Shown here one piece after another: positions 32,574-46,000 of a stretch of DNA of 64,000 nucleotides (within the stretch, counting starts at the first letter, position 1; each line of letters begins with the position of its first letter). The notes under the pieces are model-generated. The model ran no database searches. It had not been told where the DNA came from and was given only the letters and a program-made list of their open reading frames with translations. The stretch comes from Lytechinus pictus (lineage: Eukaryota > Echinodermata > Echinoidea > Temnopleuroida > Toxopneustidae), in the NCBI RefSeq assembly GCF_037042905.1, contig NC_087249.1, positions 53,350,901-53,414,900 of the forward strand. The letters are read 5' to 3'. Both the position numbers and the translations under genes were made by a program.

Positions 32574-35500
32574 GCCTGTTATTGAAGGAAGGTCCTCTGT
32601 GGAACCTCTAAAGATCTCACACGGAAGCTGTTATCAGCCTTGCCTGTACTGCACAGGAACTCAGATGATGTCACTGTGACAGATGATGCTAGTGCTGATC
32701 AGATGGGCTTCCATCTTCTTTGCTGATGAAGGTCGGGTTCTGTATCCGCTGTGGGTACAACTTCCTTCTATCTCATCTGGACCCTGCAAGGTAGTCAAGA
32801 AACGACTGGCTTAGGAGACAGCAACTCTGCTGATCCTTGGTAACATTGTCTTTCGTCAGGTGTTGTAAATCAGCTTCTAGAAGAACTGTTCAGTCTAAAT
32901 CGGCAGCCTTCAGCAACGACATTATGACGCCATCCTGACAGAAGCAAAGTCATGTTGTCCTCACACTACTGTCATGGCACTGCTAAGGAGAGAAGGGACA
33001 TACGATATGCTTCACCTGCATTGTATGTTTACCGTCTTGGTGAAGTATAGGTCAGCATTGCATTTACCTGGCGAAGTGCAGTATGTCCTTTGAAGATTCA
33101 GGTCAACTTCAACTCAACTTCACTCTTTGCATTGCTCTATGTTCAATATTTTATTAATCCCCGGAGCAATTGGAATTTGTTTTTGGAGATTCAAGCGAAG
33201 TTAGTATTGTGTACAACTGGTCATCGCTCCTTGAATCCATGCGTACAAGGTGTCAACAAGAATGGATGTGATCTTTATCAAGTCATGTGTGCAGGAATCT
33301 AGTGCAAATTGTATTTTGCATATTGATCAAATTGAGATCACATTTCTAAAGTATTCAACATTCACTTCAACCATCATATTACTATAAGTGGAGAGAGATA
33401 TCGCGAGAGTTGAGTAGGAGAAAAAGATGTTATGATGATGTTGATGATATGAGAACATTTTCCTTTCAAAAAGAAATTCTGCAATACTGGGTTTTGGATT
33501 TCAACATTCAGTGCATTCTCAATGCTTCAAATTCCATTATATGTCAACAGAATTTTATGTTTTCCTGGTTAAACTTTCAACTTTCTTTTATTTGATTTCC
33601 ATTCCATTTGATTGAATTCCATCTGTAACTAACTAAATATTAATTGCCATTGCGGTACACATAAGGGGAAAAGGTGCCATCTCGTTAGCTTGTTTATAAT
33701 TGTGCACTCTCTTTTGTGACTTCCTGTGTGTGCTTTGCTCATTCAATTCTTTTTGACGGCTTTCTTCAAGCTTCTGCTTTATGTATTCCATGTGATTTAG
33801 ATATTATATTTTTCTTGTCTATCCAGCAATTCCAATACATTCTCATTCTGTGTTCAGTCTTTCCTATCAAATCTAGTTGGGTCCCCAAATTAATCATATA
33901 TCTTGCATTTAAAGGTAAAAGAAAGTAATTGCAGCAAACAGTTATTTCATGAGAGTCTTTTTTAAATCAAGGTTAATTGTCACCATATTATCATATATCT
34001 AGATCTGATACATTAATGTAAACTTATCTTTGTGAAATCATGAAATCTTAGCCAAAACTCATAATTCTGATGATCACCAACACAGAAAAGCATATGTGGG
34101 ACAGTCTATTAATATTGCTTGGAAAAATACCCATCATTTCTCGGCAATTACACATTTTTTGTCCAAAGCCATTTGGTACATCTTTTTTATTTATACATAC
34201 AAACACTTGGGGTAATTTCATTGGATTCTGTTCCAACTGGTATTTATTGTTAATCTGATTTGCCAGTGAACTTGTACACTCATTACATGGCAATATCAAT
34301 TGACATAAGAATGGTAAAACACTCTCTTTTGTTCAATAACGATTTAAAAAAAAAAACCTTCATTCAAATGTAATAGATATGAAAATTCAACTGTAATGGA
34401 TGCTTCATCTTAAAAAGGGAACCTCATCTTATTAATGCTCATTTACAACACTCATTCAATACAGTATTCAAGTTATTGAGTGAATTGGATCACTAGATGT
34501 GTCTGGTGGAAAATAGAAGATTTGTATTCATCCTAGAATATTTACTCTTATCTATGTAATATCAAACTGGTCATTGAAAATTTATCTATTGTGAATCTTT
34601 CCTGGGAAGGTTCCCTTTTTTTGTGCAAAGGGGGAGAGCGGAATATCTGCATCCAAAGGTCAAAGGAAAACAAGAATAGATCCTTCTTAAATTCTACTTT
34701 TTATGAGGTTTATGATTGCTCAATATGATAATTCTCCTTTCCATAGAGGGGAGTGGTGAAAGTCTGTGGGTATTTCATCAAAAGTGATGAACTGGTGAAT
34801 ATACTTCCAGGTTGAATATTTTTCAAGATTGCTGCAAAGTGATTCCATTTTCTTTCAGTCAAATAGCAGTTGAGCTTATGCCTGCTGCACTTGGTACTTA
34901 TTGGCATGTGAATTAACAAAGAATCAAGGATATGCTCCTATGATGTGAATGGCGAGAGAGGTTATTTAATTTCAGCCAAGTGGTTAGCCTTTTTACCTGT
35001 CTAGAAGGAATCCTACATTCTTGCATTTCTGTTCAATGATTTTTTTTTTTTTTTGGGGGGGGGGGCAGGGGTGGGGTAGCTTGTTATAGAAAATATATAA
35101 TATTCAAGCCCCTATATGAATCATATATTCATCCATGCAATCATGGTGATTTTATTATCAATAATTGGGTTAGTACTAGATCACTTTCAGTCAAACCACT
35201 TCTGTAGTACAATGTAGTATTGCCTACCATTCTTCGCAGGTTTATACTACATGAAATGCAGTATCTAACAATATGTGTCATATCTTTTTAAACATTTAAA
35301 TGTTCAGTGAAGTCCATGAAAGTTGTAAATGTTTTTGTATGGTGATGTTTTGTGAATGATGGGGGAAAATGCTGTACTTGGCTTTCAAAATCATTTATAT
35401 TTTATACAATATATGTGTATATAATGTTGAATAACGAAGAGACTCTGTCTGATTGTGTACAGATATTTATATATAGATATATATCATTCAAACAAATACA

Positions 35501-36753
35501 AATTTTGTATGTATTTTTTTATCATAAGTCTTTTAATTGATTTTGAAATGTGAAATGTGTAAAGATGTCAGTTGTATTTGGCTTACCCCCATCATTGTAT
35601 GATGTACCACTCTTTTATAAAGAGAATTGTCTGTAGGAGTAGGGTTTTTTTTTCTTTCTTTCTGAATAAGGACATTTTTTTTTGAATGAGTAAGGATACC
35701 ATAACTTTTTTTTACAAGAAGTTTGTAACCAAGGGGCATTTCATGATGCTCTTTAAATGGTTTGTTACCCATCAATTTATGCATAAATGGGATATAGTTA
35801 TTTCATCAGCTGAATTTCAGTTTAGATTATCAATTTCTTGAATAATTCTTTGTCATAGATTAACATAGGAAAAATTGGTTATTTGTATTTATCGCTAACT
35901 TCCGAGGCGTTGTACTACATGAATAGCGAATATTCTTATTCGGTGAAAGAGACACTCTATTCAGATCATCTTTCTTTCACCGTTTAATGTGCAAAGTCTC
36001 GCACTGTCACACTAATGCCTACATGAAATCATATTTTCATACGTGATAATGGTGGCTACTGATATAGCGCACAGGTCCACCTTTTGGTGCTCATGGCTTC
36101 AAGAAAATTGAAAATACACAAACTGAAATGAAAAAGAAAAGAAATTTGAATTTTTCTGAATAAAAACATGCATGTGAGTTTAACATGTCTCCCTTGCATC
36201 AAAATAAGTTACAGCAATGATTATCCTACCATTGACTCCAATCTTGTTTTTACATTTTTGATGGAACTTTGAATAATGACAATATCATGTAAAAAATAGG
36301 TGGGGAGATTACACAGTTCTCTTATTCCATATTTGTGAAGACATGCACATTACTTTTGTACTATTAATGCAAATTTTAAAATGTCATAATGACCTTGTTG
36401 TTCATCCTATTATGATGAAACTGACTATCTTGTTTGTCTGACTTTCCCTTTGTGTTCAAATCATTATTATCATGAGTATATGGAGTACCCTTTTAAAGAT
36501 GTGTTGATAGAATGTTATTCATTGGTATTGTGATGTATTGAATGTTATAATAATTGACATATGCTGGCAGGACCAAAAAAAAAAAAATTGTTCAATGTCT
36601 GTGTGTTCCCATCTTAGTCCAGTTTTGTACAAAAATGACATGCATAATGTATATGTACAGAGTTTAATGTTTCCTTGTACAGAGTTTAATGTTTCCTATG
36701 CTGTTTCTAACAGATGTATAACAAAATAAATTGCTGAATAAAAAAAAAAAAAA
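32574..36753 (+). other. WWC1: Probable long 3' UTR of the WWC gene
   Basis: About 4.2 kb of AT-rich sequence after the WWC stop with no convincing exon and none of the inverted-repeat families that crowd the introns. It ends at two AATAAA hexamers (36725-36730 and 36737-36742) followed by an A-tract. A 22-bp unit, gtacagagtttaatgtttcc plus two bases, is directly duplicated just before (about 36655-36698). The UTR extent is inferred; a shorter UTR is possible. Confidence 0.5.
36725..36742 (+). terminator. Candidate polyadenylation signals of the WWC gene
   Basis: Two AATAAA hexamers 12 bp apart, the second running into an A-tract. They are the most convincing poly(A) signals downstream of the WWC stop and lie before the GAT array. 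Confidence 0.45.
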
Positions 36754-37220
36754 TTGAATTGATTGTCACTCATTCTTTATGGAGTCTGTGTCATATGAGC
36801 GTAGCAAGCTTTGACTGTGTGATAGCACAATGTCATATTTTACAATTTATCTTTTGAAATTGCGTGTAATATGTCCATCTATCCTTTTTTCATCTCCATG
36901 ATTCTATTAGGAGTATGTATGTGACATTTCAGTAAATATTTCATATTATCAACTACATGTGTAAAGAAACATGGGCATTAAAATAATTGAGAACTGATGA
37001 CACCAATGATAAAGATCCCAGCATGGTGCTTTTGAATTTGATTTAGACTTTTTTTTATCTGTGCTTGTTTTTCAAATTTTGCTTACTTTTTCATTAGTAT
37101 TTTCAAGGGAACACCAAACTTCTACAAACTTTCATGGAAAGGGAGCATTATTCTAATCCCTGTAATGATGAACATACTCATATCAGTCAAAACCAATATC
37201 AGCTACAAGACCAGCAGAGA

Positions 37221-40200
37221 AAGGTGGTGGTGATGGTGATGATGATGGTGATGGTGGGGCAATGGTGATGGTGGGGATGGTGGTGATGATGGTGATGATG
37301 ATATGGGGATGGTGATGGCGATGATGGTGATGGTGATAATGACGATGGTGATGATGACGATGGTGATGGTGATGAAGATTATGGTGATGATTATGACGAT
37401 GATGATAAAGATTATGGTGATGACGATGGTGATGATTGATGGTGGTGGTGATGGTGATTATGATGATGATGAAGATGGTGATGGTAATGATGAAGATGGT
37501 GGGTGATGGGTGATGGTGAAGATGGTGATGATGAAGATGGTGATGATGATGATGAAGATGGTGAAGATGGTGAAGATGATGATGAAGATTGTGATGATGC
37601 TGATGATGATGGTGATGGTGATGATGAAGGTGGTGATGAAGATGGTAATGACGATGGTGATGATGAAGATGATGATGATGGTGATGGTTTTGGTGATGGT
37701 GGTGGTGCTAATGAAGATGGTGATGATGAAGATAGTGATGATGATTGTGATGATGATGAAGATGGTGATGATGAAGATGGTAATAAAGATGGTGATGATG
37801 AAGATGATGAAGATAAAGGTGGTGATGATGAAGATGGTGATAGTGATGAAGATGGTGAAGATGATGATGATGTTGATGAAGATTATGGTGATGACGATGG
37901 TGATGATGTTGGTGGTGGTGGTGATGATGACGATGGTGATGATGGTGATGATGATGATGGTGATGATGAAGATGGTGATGATGAAGATGGTGATGATGAA
38001 GATGATGAAGATAAAGATGGTGATGATGAAGATGGTAATGACATTGGTGATGACGATGGTGATGATGAAGATGGTAATAAAGATGGTGATGATGAAGATG
38101 ATGAAGATAAAGGTGGTGATGATAGTGATGATAGTGATGAAGATGGTGAAGATGATGATGATGATGATGTTGATGAAGATTATGTTGATGACGATGGTGA
38201 TGATGTTGGTGGTGGTGGTGATGATGACGATGGTGATGATGGTGATGATGATGATGATGGTGATGATGAAGATGGTGATGATGAAGATGGTGATGATGAA
38301 GATGATGAAGATTATGGTGATGACGATGGTGATGATTGATGGTGGTGGTGATGGTGATTATGATGATGATGAAGATGGTGATGGTAATGATGAAGATGGT
38401 GGGTGATGGTGGGTGATGGTGGTGATGGTGGTGATGGTGAAGATGGTGATGATGAAGATGGTGATGATGATGATGAAGATGGTGAAGATGATGATGAAGA
38501 TTGTGATGATGCTGGTGATGATGGTGATGGTGATGATGAAGGTGGTGATGAAGATGGTAATGACGATGGTGATGACGATGGTGATGATGAAGATGATGAT
38601 GATGGTGATGGTTTTGGTGATGGTGGTGGTGCTAATGAAGATGGTGATGATGATGGTGATGATGATATGGGGATGGTGATGGCGATGATGGTGATAATGA
38701 CGATGGTGATGATGACGATGGTGATGAAGATTATGGTGATGATTATGACGATGATGATAAAGATTATGGTGATGACGATGGTGATGATTGATGGTGGTGG
38801 TGATAGTGATTATGATGATGATGAAGATGGTGATGGTAATGATGAAGATGGTGGGTGATGGTGGGTGATGGTGGGTGATGGTGGTGATGGTGAAGATGGT
38901 GATGATGAAGATGGTGATGATGATGATGAAGATGGTGAAGATGATGATGAAGATTGTGATGATGCTGGTGATGATGGTGATGGTGATGATGAAGGTGGTG
39001 ATGAAGATGGTAATGACGATGGTGATGACGATGGTGATGATGAAGATGATGATGATGGTGATGGTTTTGGTGATGGTGGTGGTGCTAATGAAGATGGTGA
39101 TGATGATGGTGATGATGAAGATAGTGATGATGATTGTGATGATGATGAAGATGGTGATGATGAAGATGGTAATAAAGATGGTGATGATGAAGATGATGAA
39201 GATAAAGGTGGTGATGATGAAGATGGTGATGATAGTGATGATAGTGATGAAGATGGTGAAGATGATGATGATGTTGATGAAGATTATGGTGATGACGATG
39301 GTGATGATGTTGGTGGTGGTGGTGATGATGACGATGGTGATGATGGTGATGATGATGATGATGGTGATGATGAAGATGGTGATGATGAAGATGATGATGA
39401 TGATGGTGATGATGAAGATGGTGATGATGAAGATGGTGATGATGAAGATGGTGATGATGAAGATGATGAAGATAAAGATGGTGATGATGAAGATGGTAAT
39501 GACATTGGTGATGACGATGGTGATGATGAAGATGATGAAGATGGTGACGATGGTGATGGTTTTGGTAATGATGATGGTGGTGGTGCTAATGAAGATGGTG
39601 ATGATGATGGTGATGATGAAGATGGTGATGATGAAGATAGTGATGAAGATAGTGATGATGAAGATGATGATGAGGATGGTGATGATAGTGATGAAGATGG
39701 TGAAGATGGTGATGATGATGATGTTGATGAAGATTATGGTGATGACGATGGTGATGATGTTGGTGGTGGTGATGATGATGACGATGGTGATGATGATGAT
39801 GATGGTGATGATGAAGATGGTAATGAAGATGGTGATGATGAAGATGGTGATGATGAAGATAAAGATGGTGATGAAGATGGTAATGAAGATGGTGATGATG
39901 AAGATGGTGATGATGCTATGATGGTGGTGGTGGTGGTGATGATGATGATGGTGGTAGTGATGATGATGATGATGATGATGAAGATGGTGATGAAGATGGT
40001 GATAATGAAGATGGTGATGATAAAGATAAAGATGGTGATGATGAAGATGGTAATGAAGATGGTGATGATGAAGATGGTGATGATGATGATGATGAAGATG
40101 GTGAAGATGGTGATGATGATGATGGTGATGATGATGTTGATGAAGATTATGGTGATGACGATGACGATGTTGGTGGTGGTGGTGATGTTGGTGGTGGTGG

Positions 40201-40909
40201 TGATGATGATGATGGTGGTAGTGATGGTGATGATCGTGGTGGTGGTGATGATGATGGTGGTAGTGATGGTGATGATGATGATGATGATGAAGATGGTGAT
40301 GATGAAGATGGTGATGATGAAGATAAAGATGGTGATGATGAAGATGGTGATGATGAAGATAAAGATGGTGATGATGAAGATGGTGATGATGATGATGATG
40401 GTGATGAAGATGGTGAAGATGGTGATGATGATGATGGTGGTGATGATGATGTTGATGAAGATTATGGTGATGACGATGTTGATGGTGGTGGTGGTGATGA
40501 TGACGATGGTGGTAGTGATGGTGATGATGATAATGAAGATTATGGTGATGAAGATGATGAAGATAAAGATGGTGATGATGAAGATGGTAATGAAGGTGAA
40601 GATGGTGATGAAGATGGTGATGATGAAGATGGTGATGATGAAGATGGTGATGATGAAGATAGTGAAGATGGTGATGATGATGATGGTGGTAGTGATGGTG
40701 AAGATGGTGATGATGATGAAGATGGTGATGATGAAGATGGTGATGAAGATGGTGAAGATGGTGATGATGATGATGAAGATATTAGTGGTAGTGGTTGTGA
40801 TGACGGTGATAGTGATGATGGTGATAGTGGTGATGGTGGTGGTGATAGTGATGATGGTGATGATGATGGTGGAGATGGTGGTGGTGATGGTGTTGGTGAT
40901 GGTGGACGT
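37221..40909 (+). repeat. 3.7-kb degenerate GAT/GGT trinucleotide array with large internal duplications
   Basis: Almost entirely GAT, GGT, GAA and GAC triplets, with very little C on this strand. Landmarks recur in order: the block tggttttggtgatggtggtg lies near 37684, 38608 and 39061, with a variant near 39557, and a ttgatggtggtggtga junction lies near 37435, 38333 and 38785. The junction spacings (898 and 452) are near multiples of 450. The frame is open for long stretches (Asp/Glu/Gly in one frame, Met/Val/Lys in another), including a 697-codon run, but no splice sites or conserved domain support a protein. Confidence 0.93.
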
Positions 40910-41131
40910 TTATTATGATAATTTTAGATTAGTTGAATTACATTTGCACACAGGATGACAAGCTAGCAAAATACATTGAATCAACCCAAATTTAATAACA
41001 CACTCAATCCATATTATCAAGCTGATTTCCTCAAAGAGAACATAAATTCTAAAATAAATAAATAATAAAGATAAAAACACAACAATGACTAAGAAATTAA
41101 AAATACGAAATGGAATGTAAAATAACTTATT

Positions 41132-41727
41132 AAAGGGATGATCCAGGCTGGAGTTATTTATATCTCAATAAGTAGAGTAAAATTCACAAAGCAATATGCT
41201 AAAAATTTGATCAAAATCGGATGACAAATGACGAAGTTATTGAATTTTAAAGATTTGCATTATTCCGGTGAAACAGTCTATTAAAGTCTTTATGAGTATT
41301 TATTAGGTGGGCTGATGATGTCATATCCCCACTTGTTCTTTTGTATTTTATTATATGAAATTAGGTTTATTTAAAAAAATTCTACCAAGAACTGAATCAA
41401 TTGGATTGACAACTGATTAAGTGCATTAGTTATTTACTGCCGCAACTTATTTCATCATAATGGAGACACATCATTTACACATGTATGAAAAAAATCATTT
41501 CATGTAATAACATAAAAAAAGGAAAGTGGGGATGTGACATCATCAGCCCACCTAATGAATATTCATGACGATGTGCATACAACTGTTTTTACAAAATAGT
41601 GATAGACTTTAAAATTAAATAACTTCGTTATTTGCTATCCGATTTTGATGAAATTTTTGGCATTTTGCTTTGTGATTTTTACTCTATTTATTTGGATATA
41701 AATATTTTCAGCCCGGACCATCCCTTT
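41132..41727 (+). mobile_element. Inverted-repeat element, AAAGGGATGRTCC ends
   Basis: Starts aaagggatgatccaggctgg and ends cagcccggaccatcccttt. Interior motifs (aaaatcggatgacaaatgac, cccacttgttcttttgtatt mirrored) resemble family D, so it is probably a related but distinct family. Confidence 0.78.
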
Positions 41728-42711
41728 GAAAACTTAAGTTTTGCTCTAAACAATAATTGTGAGGAGGATCGACAAATGGAATCGACAAGTATGAAATTTT
41801 AATCTACTCTTGAAGTGGTTTTCACAAATAAAAGTGTAAGGTCTCAAATCGTTGCAAAGAGATATTATCCCTGATAAGAGACTGGTGTGTGGGGTAGTAG
41901 CAAAAATGGCCTACTATATACAAGAGAATATTCAACATGTTTTGTATTATACATAAAGTGGATAGCATTTGAAGAGCATTATTTTTGTTGCAAGAATAGT
42001 ACGTAGTACACTAATATTTGATAACAAATACAATAAATGCATACGATTAACAAATTCAAATTATAAAACACATGTATTGAAAATGTATGTTAAAAGAAAT
42101 GCTTATCTATTTCATATCAATTATTTCTTCCATTTTGCGACCAAGCTAAGAAATTGCATATTATTGTATCAAAAGAACATTGTCTCATTTAATACGTAAA
42201 GGTCATTTTCCACAGAGGAATTAAATATAATATAATTTCATTTCATTTCCTGCCATTGTAGTACTTAATTTCCCTCTCACTCCTTTTTGTAAATATTAAA
42301 AGGAATGTTAAATAATGGACCCTTTGTAAGATCCGTGGGAACGACATGGTGCACAGTTTAAGGTACATAGAAAGGATTGGAAGTTACTTTGAAATAAACT
42401 AACATGTCACAACGTAAATTGGCAAAATGTAGCAAAAAATATGAATCATTACCTGAAAATTTACGAAAAATGCAAAGATGCAAAGAAAAAGTGCATGGAC
42501 ATTTCCCTGATAAAGTTCATTAAAATCTTTGGTTTTTTGCAAGTTGTATTCTCCCTTTCATTGTCACAAATGCTCGTAATAAGAAAATATTTTCTAAGTT
42601 TTATTGCATTTCCCTTTTTACGATACAGTGTGAAATCAATATAATTACCAAAGTCATGCAAAATGATAAATTTTCAGTGAAAAGTGTAGAACAACAAAGA
42701 TCGTTACCAGT

Positions 42712-42788
42712 CTAATCCACTGTACCGATTAGACGTGTCGAAATGTAAGCAATGGCCAGCACGTATAAGTTGACCCGAAGAATCGCCG
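42712..42788 (-). CDS. Reeler gene exon 4: hydrophobic C-terminal tail and stop
   Basis: After tcattttacag the frame reads AILRVNLYVLAIAYISTRLI then GTVD and TAG (42714-42712). A hydrophobic run at the very end suggests a GPI-attachment signal or a tail anchor. A TTTATT (AATAAA on this strand) at 42600-42605 is a plausible poly(A) signal. Confidence 0.75.
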
Positions 42789-42985
42789 CTGTAAAATGAT
42801 TGAGAAGTTATTAGAATGATTAATTGAATTATTTGACCATTCCTGTTTATATATTCATGATTTACAATGGATATGTTTTATTTTATAGAATTGTTCACAT
42901 TTCAAATGTCACCACCATTTCAAGGAAGAGCTTTTCCTGTATTTGTTCTGACAGAAAAATGTTGATACTGTATATATATATATGC

Positions 42986-43019
<34 letters not shown>

Positions 43020-46000
43020 GCATATATATATATATACATATATATATTCTTGAAAAGTCCCCTGTGTTCTGTCCATTGTTATATGCGGCATTTATTTATT
43101 TTTATTCTGTCCAAGGGAATAATTTTTATTTAAACTTGATACTCACCAGCATTGCATTCAAGAGCTGATGACGTCATGTTGACGAAGAAAGTTGAATGAT
43201 GGAGGGCTACAGAACCTCTAAATGTAGTAGATGAATTACATAACATGAAATAAAATATGTATTATGAAAATACTTCTTTTGACATAGGACAAGTATTTTA
43301 TTTTAACCAACAAAATGTTTAGAATTACTAATGGCCCGTATTCTGACGTCAGGTTTAACTTAGACCATGGTCTAACATTGTGCTAACTTTACGGGGAGCC
43401 AGAAACTACAAAATTCTACTTATATTGTATATTTCTTATATTTACTATTTTGTTTCCCTTTGCTTTCATAATGAAAAAACAAGTTTTATAGTTTGACAAG
43501 AGGCGACACAAGAGGGCAGCAGAGGGTAAACATCCAGTATGATTTTTTTTTTACATGTAGTGAAAAAATAAGGGGGAAAAGCGACGAGGTTCAAAAGGTT
43601 GAAAATTTGAGAGGAAAAATGCAAAAGAGCATCACATAGAGATATCTGGGCAGTTTAACTCTACATTGTCCCCTTTATTCAACTGAGAAAGTACTGAAGC
43701 GTCACCTTTATGCACACCCTCCCCATCTAACAGACTTAATTTATTTTTTACTACTATACATGATAAATGGGGAAGTTGCTTACATATGACGTAATATATC
43801 AAACAATCATTTTTCTATTCACTATTCATTCATTATTCAATTCTATTCACTTCTTTTTTAATACCCCTTTCATATTGCGCCTTTCACCGGCGAAGTTCGC
43901 CAGCGAAGGGGAAAGTGTCCAGTATGAAAGATACACAGGAGAACTTCACCGGTGAAGTTCGCCGGTGAACTTCTCCACTGTTTCACCGGCGAAGTTCGCC
44001 GGTGAAAAGGCCAGTATGAAAGCAAACCGGAGAACTTCTCCTCTTTAATGACGTCAGAGGTCAATTTTTTTCTCTCCCGAAGTCCCCTGCACCGAGATTC
44101 CGCGCGCGATAGTTGCAAGCTCAGCTGAATGCTATGGCCAAGTAGATACCCTCGAACATTTTTTTTTTTTTACTAACAATATTTATTAAAAAGCACTTTT
44201 TACATGTATAAAATGCGCTAAGATATAAAAACAAGGTGATATCGTTTGTTTTTATCGTAATACTTCCAAAATATGTTGTAATTAATTTTTTTGATACCTT
44301 TTTGTAATAGGTAAGAAGTAATGTTTACAATTTTCTTTCGTTTGTTCTGCAATCGCCCGTTGACTTTCGCCGGGGAAGAAATGTCAGTGCGAAAGGGTAC
44401 ATTTTTTCTTCGCCGGGGAAGTGAGGAATGCGAGGCGGAGAAGTTCGCCGGTGAAAAATGAAGAGGGCAGTATGAAAGGGGTATAAGGCCCCCTCACACC
44501 TAACCGAATTGCCTGAAATATGCCTTGCGATGGCTGGTGAAAGGCATTTATTTTAAATTGTTTTCAATGGTAACTGATAGTAAATCATATTTACCCTTCG
44601 TGTTTGGGTTCGTACATCTTCTGAACTAACAGCTGCGATTATACAAATTCGCGCGGAAATTTTGAACATGTTTAAAATTTCCCGACGAATTGAAAAATCG
44701 TTGGTCATCTGTTTAATTTGCATCTCTTATGCGGTAATCGTTCGTGTGTGTTTGTCGCGCATAGTCCCTCTTCGCGCTTTTGCCAAAGTGGACCGATCTC
44801 GAAAGAACCCGTAACGAAGCAACACGATGACACAACGAACAAGATTGCCTGTACTGATCTATTCCCTCGTTTTCGTTACTAATCGCACGCCATATCAAAC
44901 CATGTTTGCTCACTGTTCCTTCGCCTTATTGGGTTATATCAACCCTTCGCTCGCCTTCGGCAGCAATTTTCTCAAAGAGGTGAACCGAAAAATCGATATC
45001 CTTTGCATGTCATATTCATCCTTCGCTTACCGTTCGTTGATAAAATTTGACAATAGTTATACTGATCGCATGATTTGACGGAAATTTTATTTGAATTTGT
45101 TGAATTCGCATGCATTTCGTTCATTTTCCCATTCGTCACCCTTCGTCCGCCTACATTCGGTCAGGTGTGAGGGGGCTTTTAAATATTTGATGGATTTCCT
45201 CAGACCTTAATTCACATATACTTTTGGTCATTCATTCTACTATTTTTTTCAACAATAAACCTTTTGCCAAGGGGTACTTCCTTTTCATGTCTACTTACAT
45301 AAATGAGATACTTCCTACGCATTGATTAGGTGCGGTCCATACGAATGATAGCGCCTCTTTGTCATCTGAACTAGTGTGGGTAACCGAATCATCTGATGTC
45401 CCAGAGCATCTTACTATCTTGGTAAGGGCTGGTAGGTCAGAGAATACTCCAACTGGGGTTGAGGTATTGATGATCCGAGCCTGAAGAAAAAACCCTCGGA
45501 ATAGCTCCCCATTCTGACCAGAAATTGACACTGAAACATTAAAAGAGAGACGGCATATGTTGAAACCAGTGCAGTATCAGGGCGATTCCATGCCAAACAT
45601 TTCCACAACATTTTTAACCTGCTGTTCCAAACAAACGAGGAACTTTAATATAATTTGTGGTAATAATACTGTACTACTGGATATAGTATTGTGAAAAATG
45701 ACAACCAACAAAAATATGTTGTCCATGGGGTTAATAACGACAAGCAGCAAACTTCGAAATTCATGTAATTCGCTCTACATCATTATGCTTCTTTCATATA
45801 CCCAGAAAACAATCTTTTCAATCTTTCGCCCCCCCCCCCCCAGTTTTTGGAACAAAATTTCCTCCAGCTCCTTGAAACATCTTCTCTCTTGACCTCTTCA
45901 ACTGAAAAAGCTTCCTAAAACGTATACCTGAGTAACTAAAAACCTTAACTTTTATGCCTTATTTCAGGCCTGGTCCCACTGGCCGACGGACAAAAATTAA

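Larger units (their letters stand above)
40910..43146. other. Intergenic sequence and the 3' side of the Reeler gene
   Basis: Between the GAT array and Reeler exon 4 there is one inverted-repeat element (41132) and otherwise featureless AT-rich DNA. It separates two convergent genes. Confidence 0.5.

Noticed and set aside
37503..38406. Overlapping 278- and 298-codon frames in the GAT array
   Set aside because: Two frames open at once is a property of the triplet repeat, not of a gene.
38865..40958. 697-codon open frame of Asp/Glu/Gly then Met/Val
   Set aside because: It lies wholly within the GAT array, switches composition when the triplet register slips, and has no splice or domain support.
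42824..43168. 114-codon frame with YIYIHIYIYI
   Set aside because: It crosses the AT microsatellite and is antisense to Reeler exon 3.
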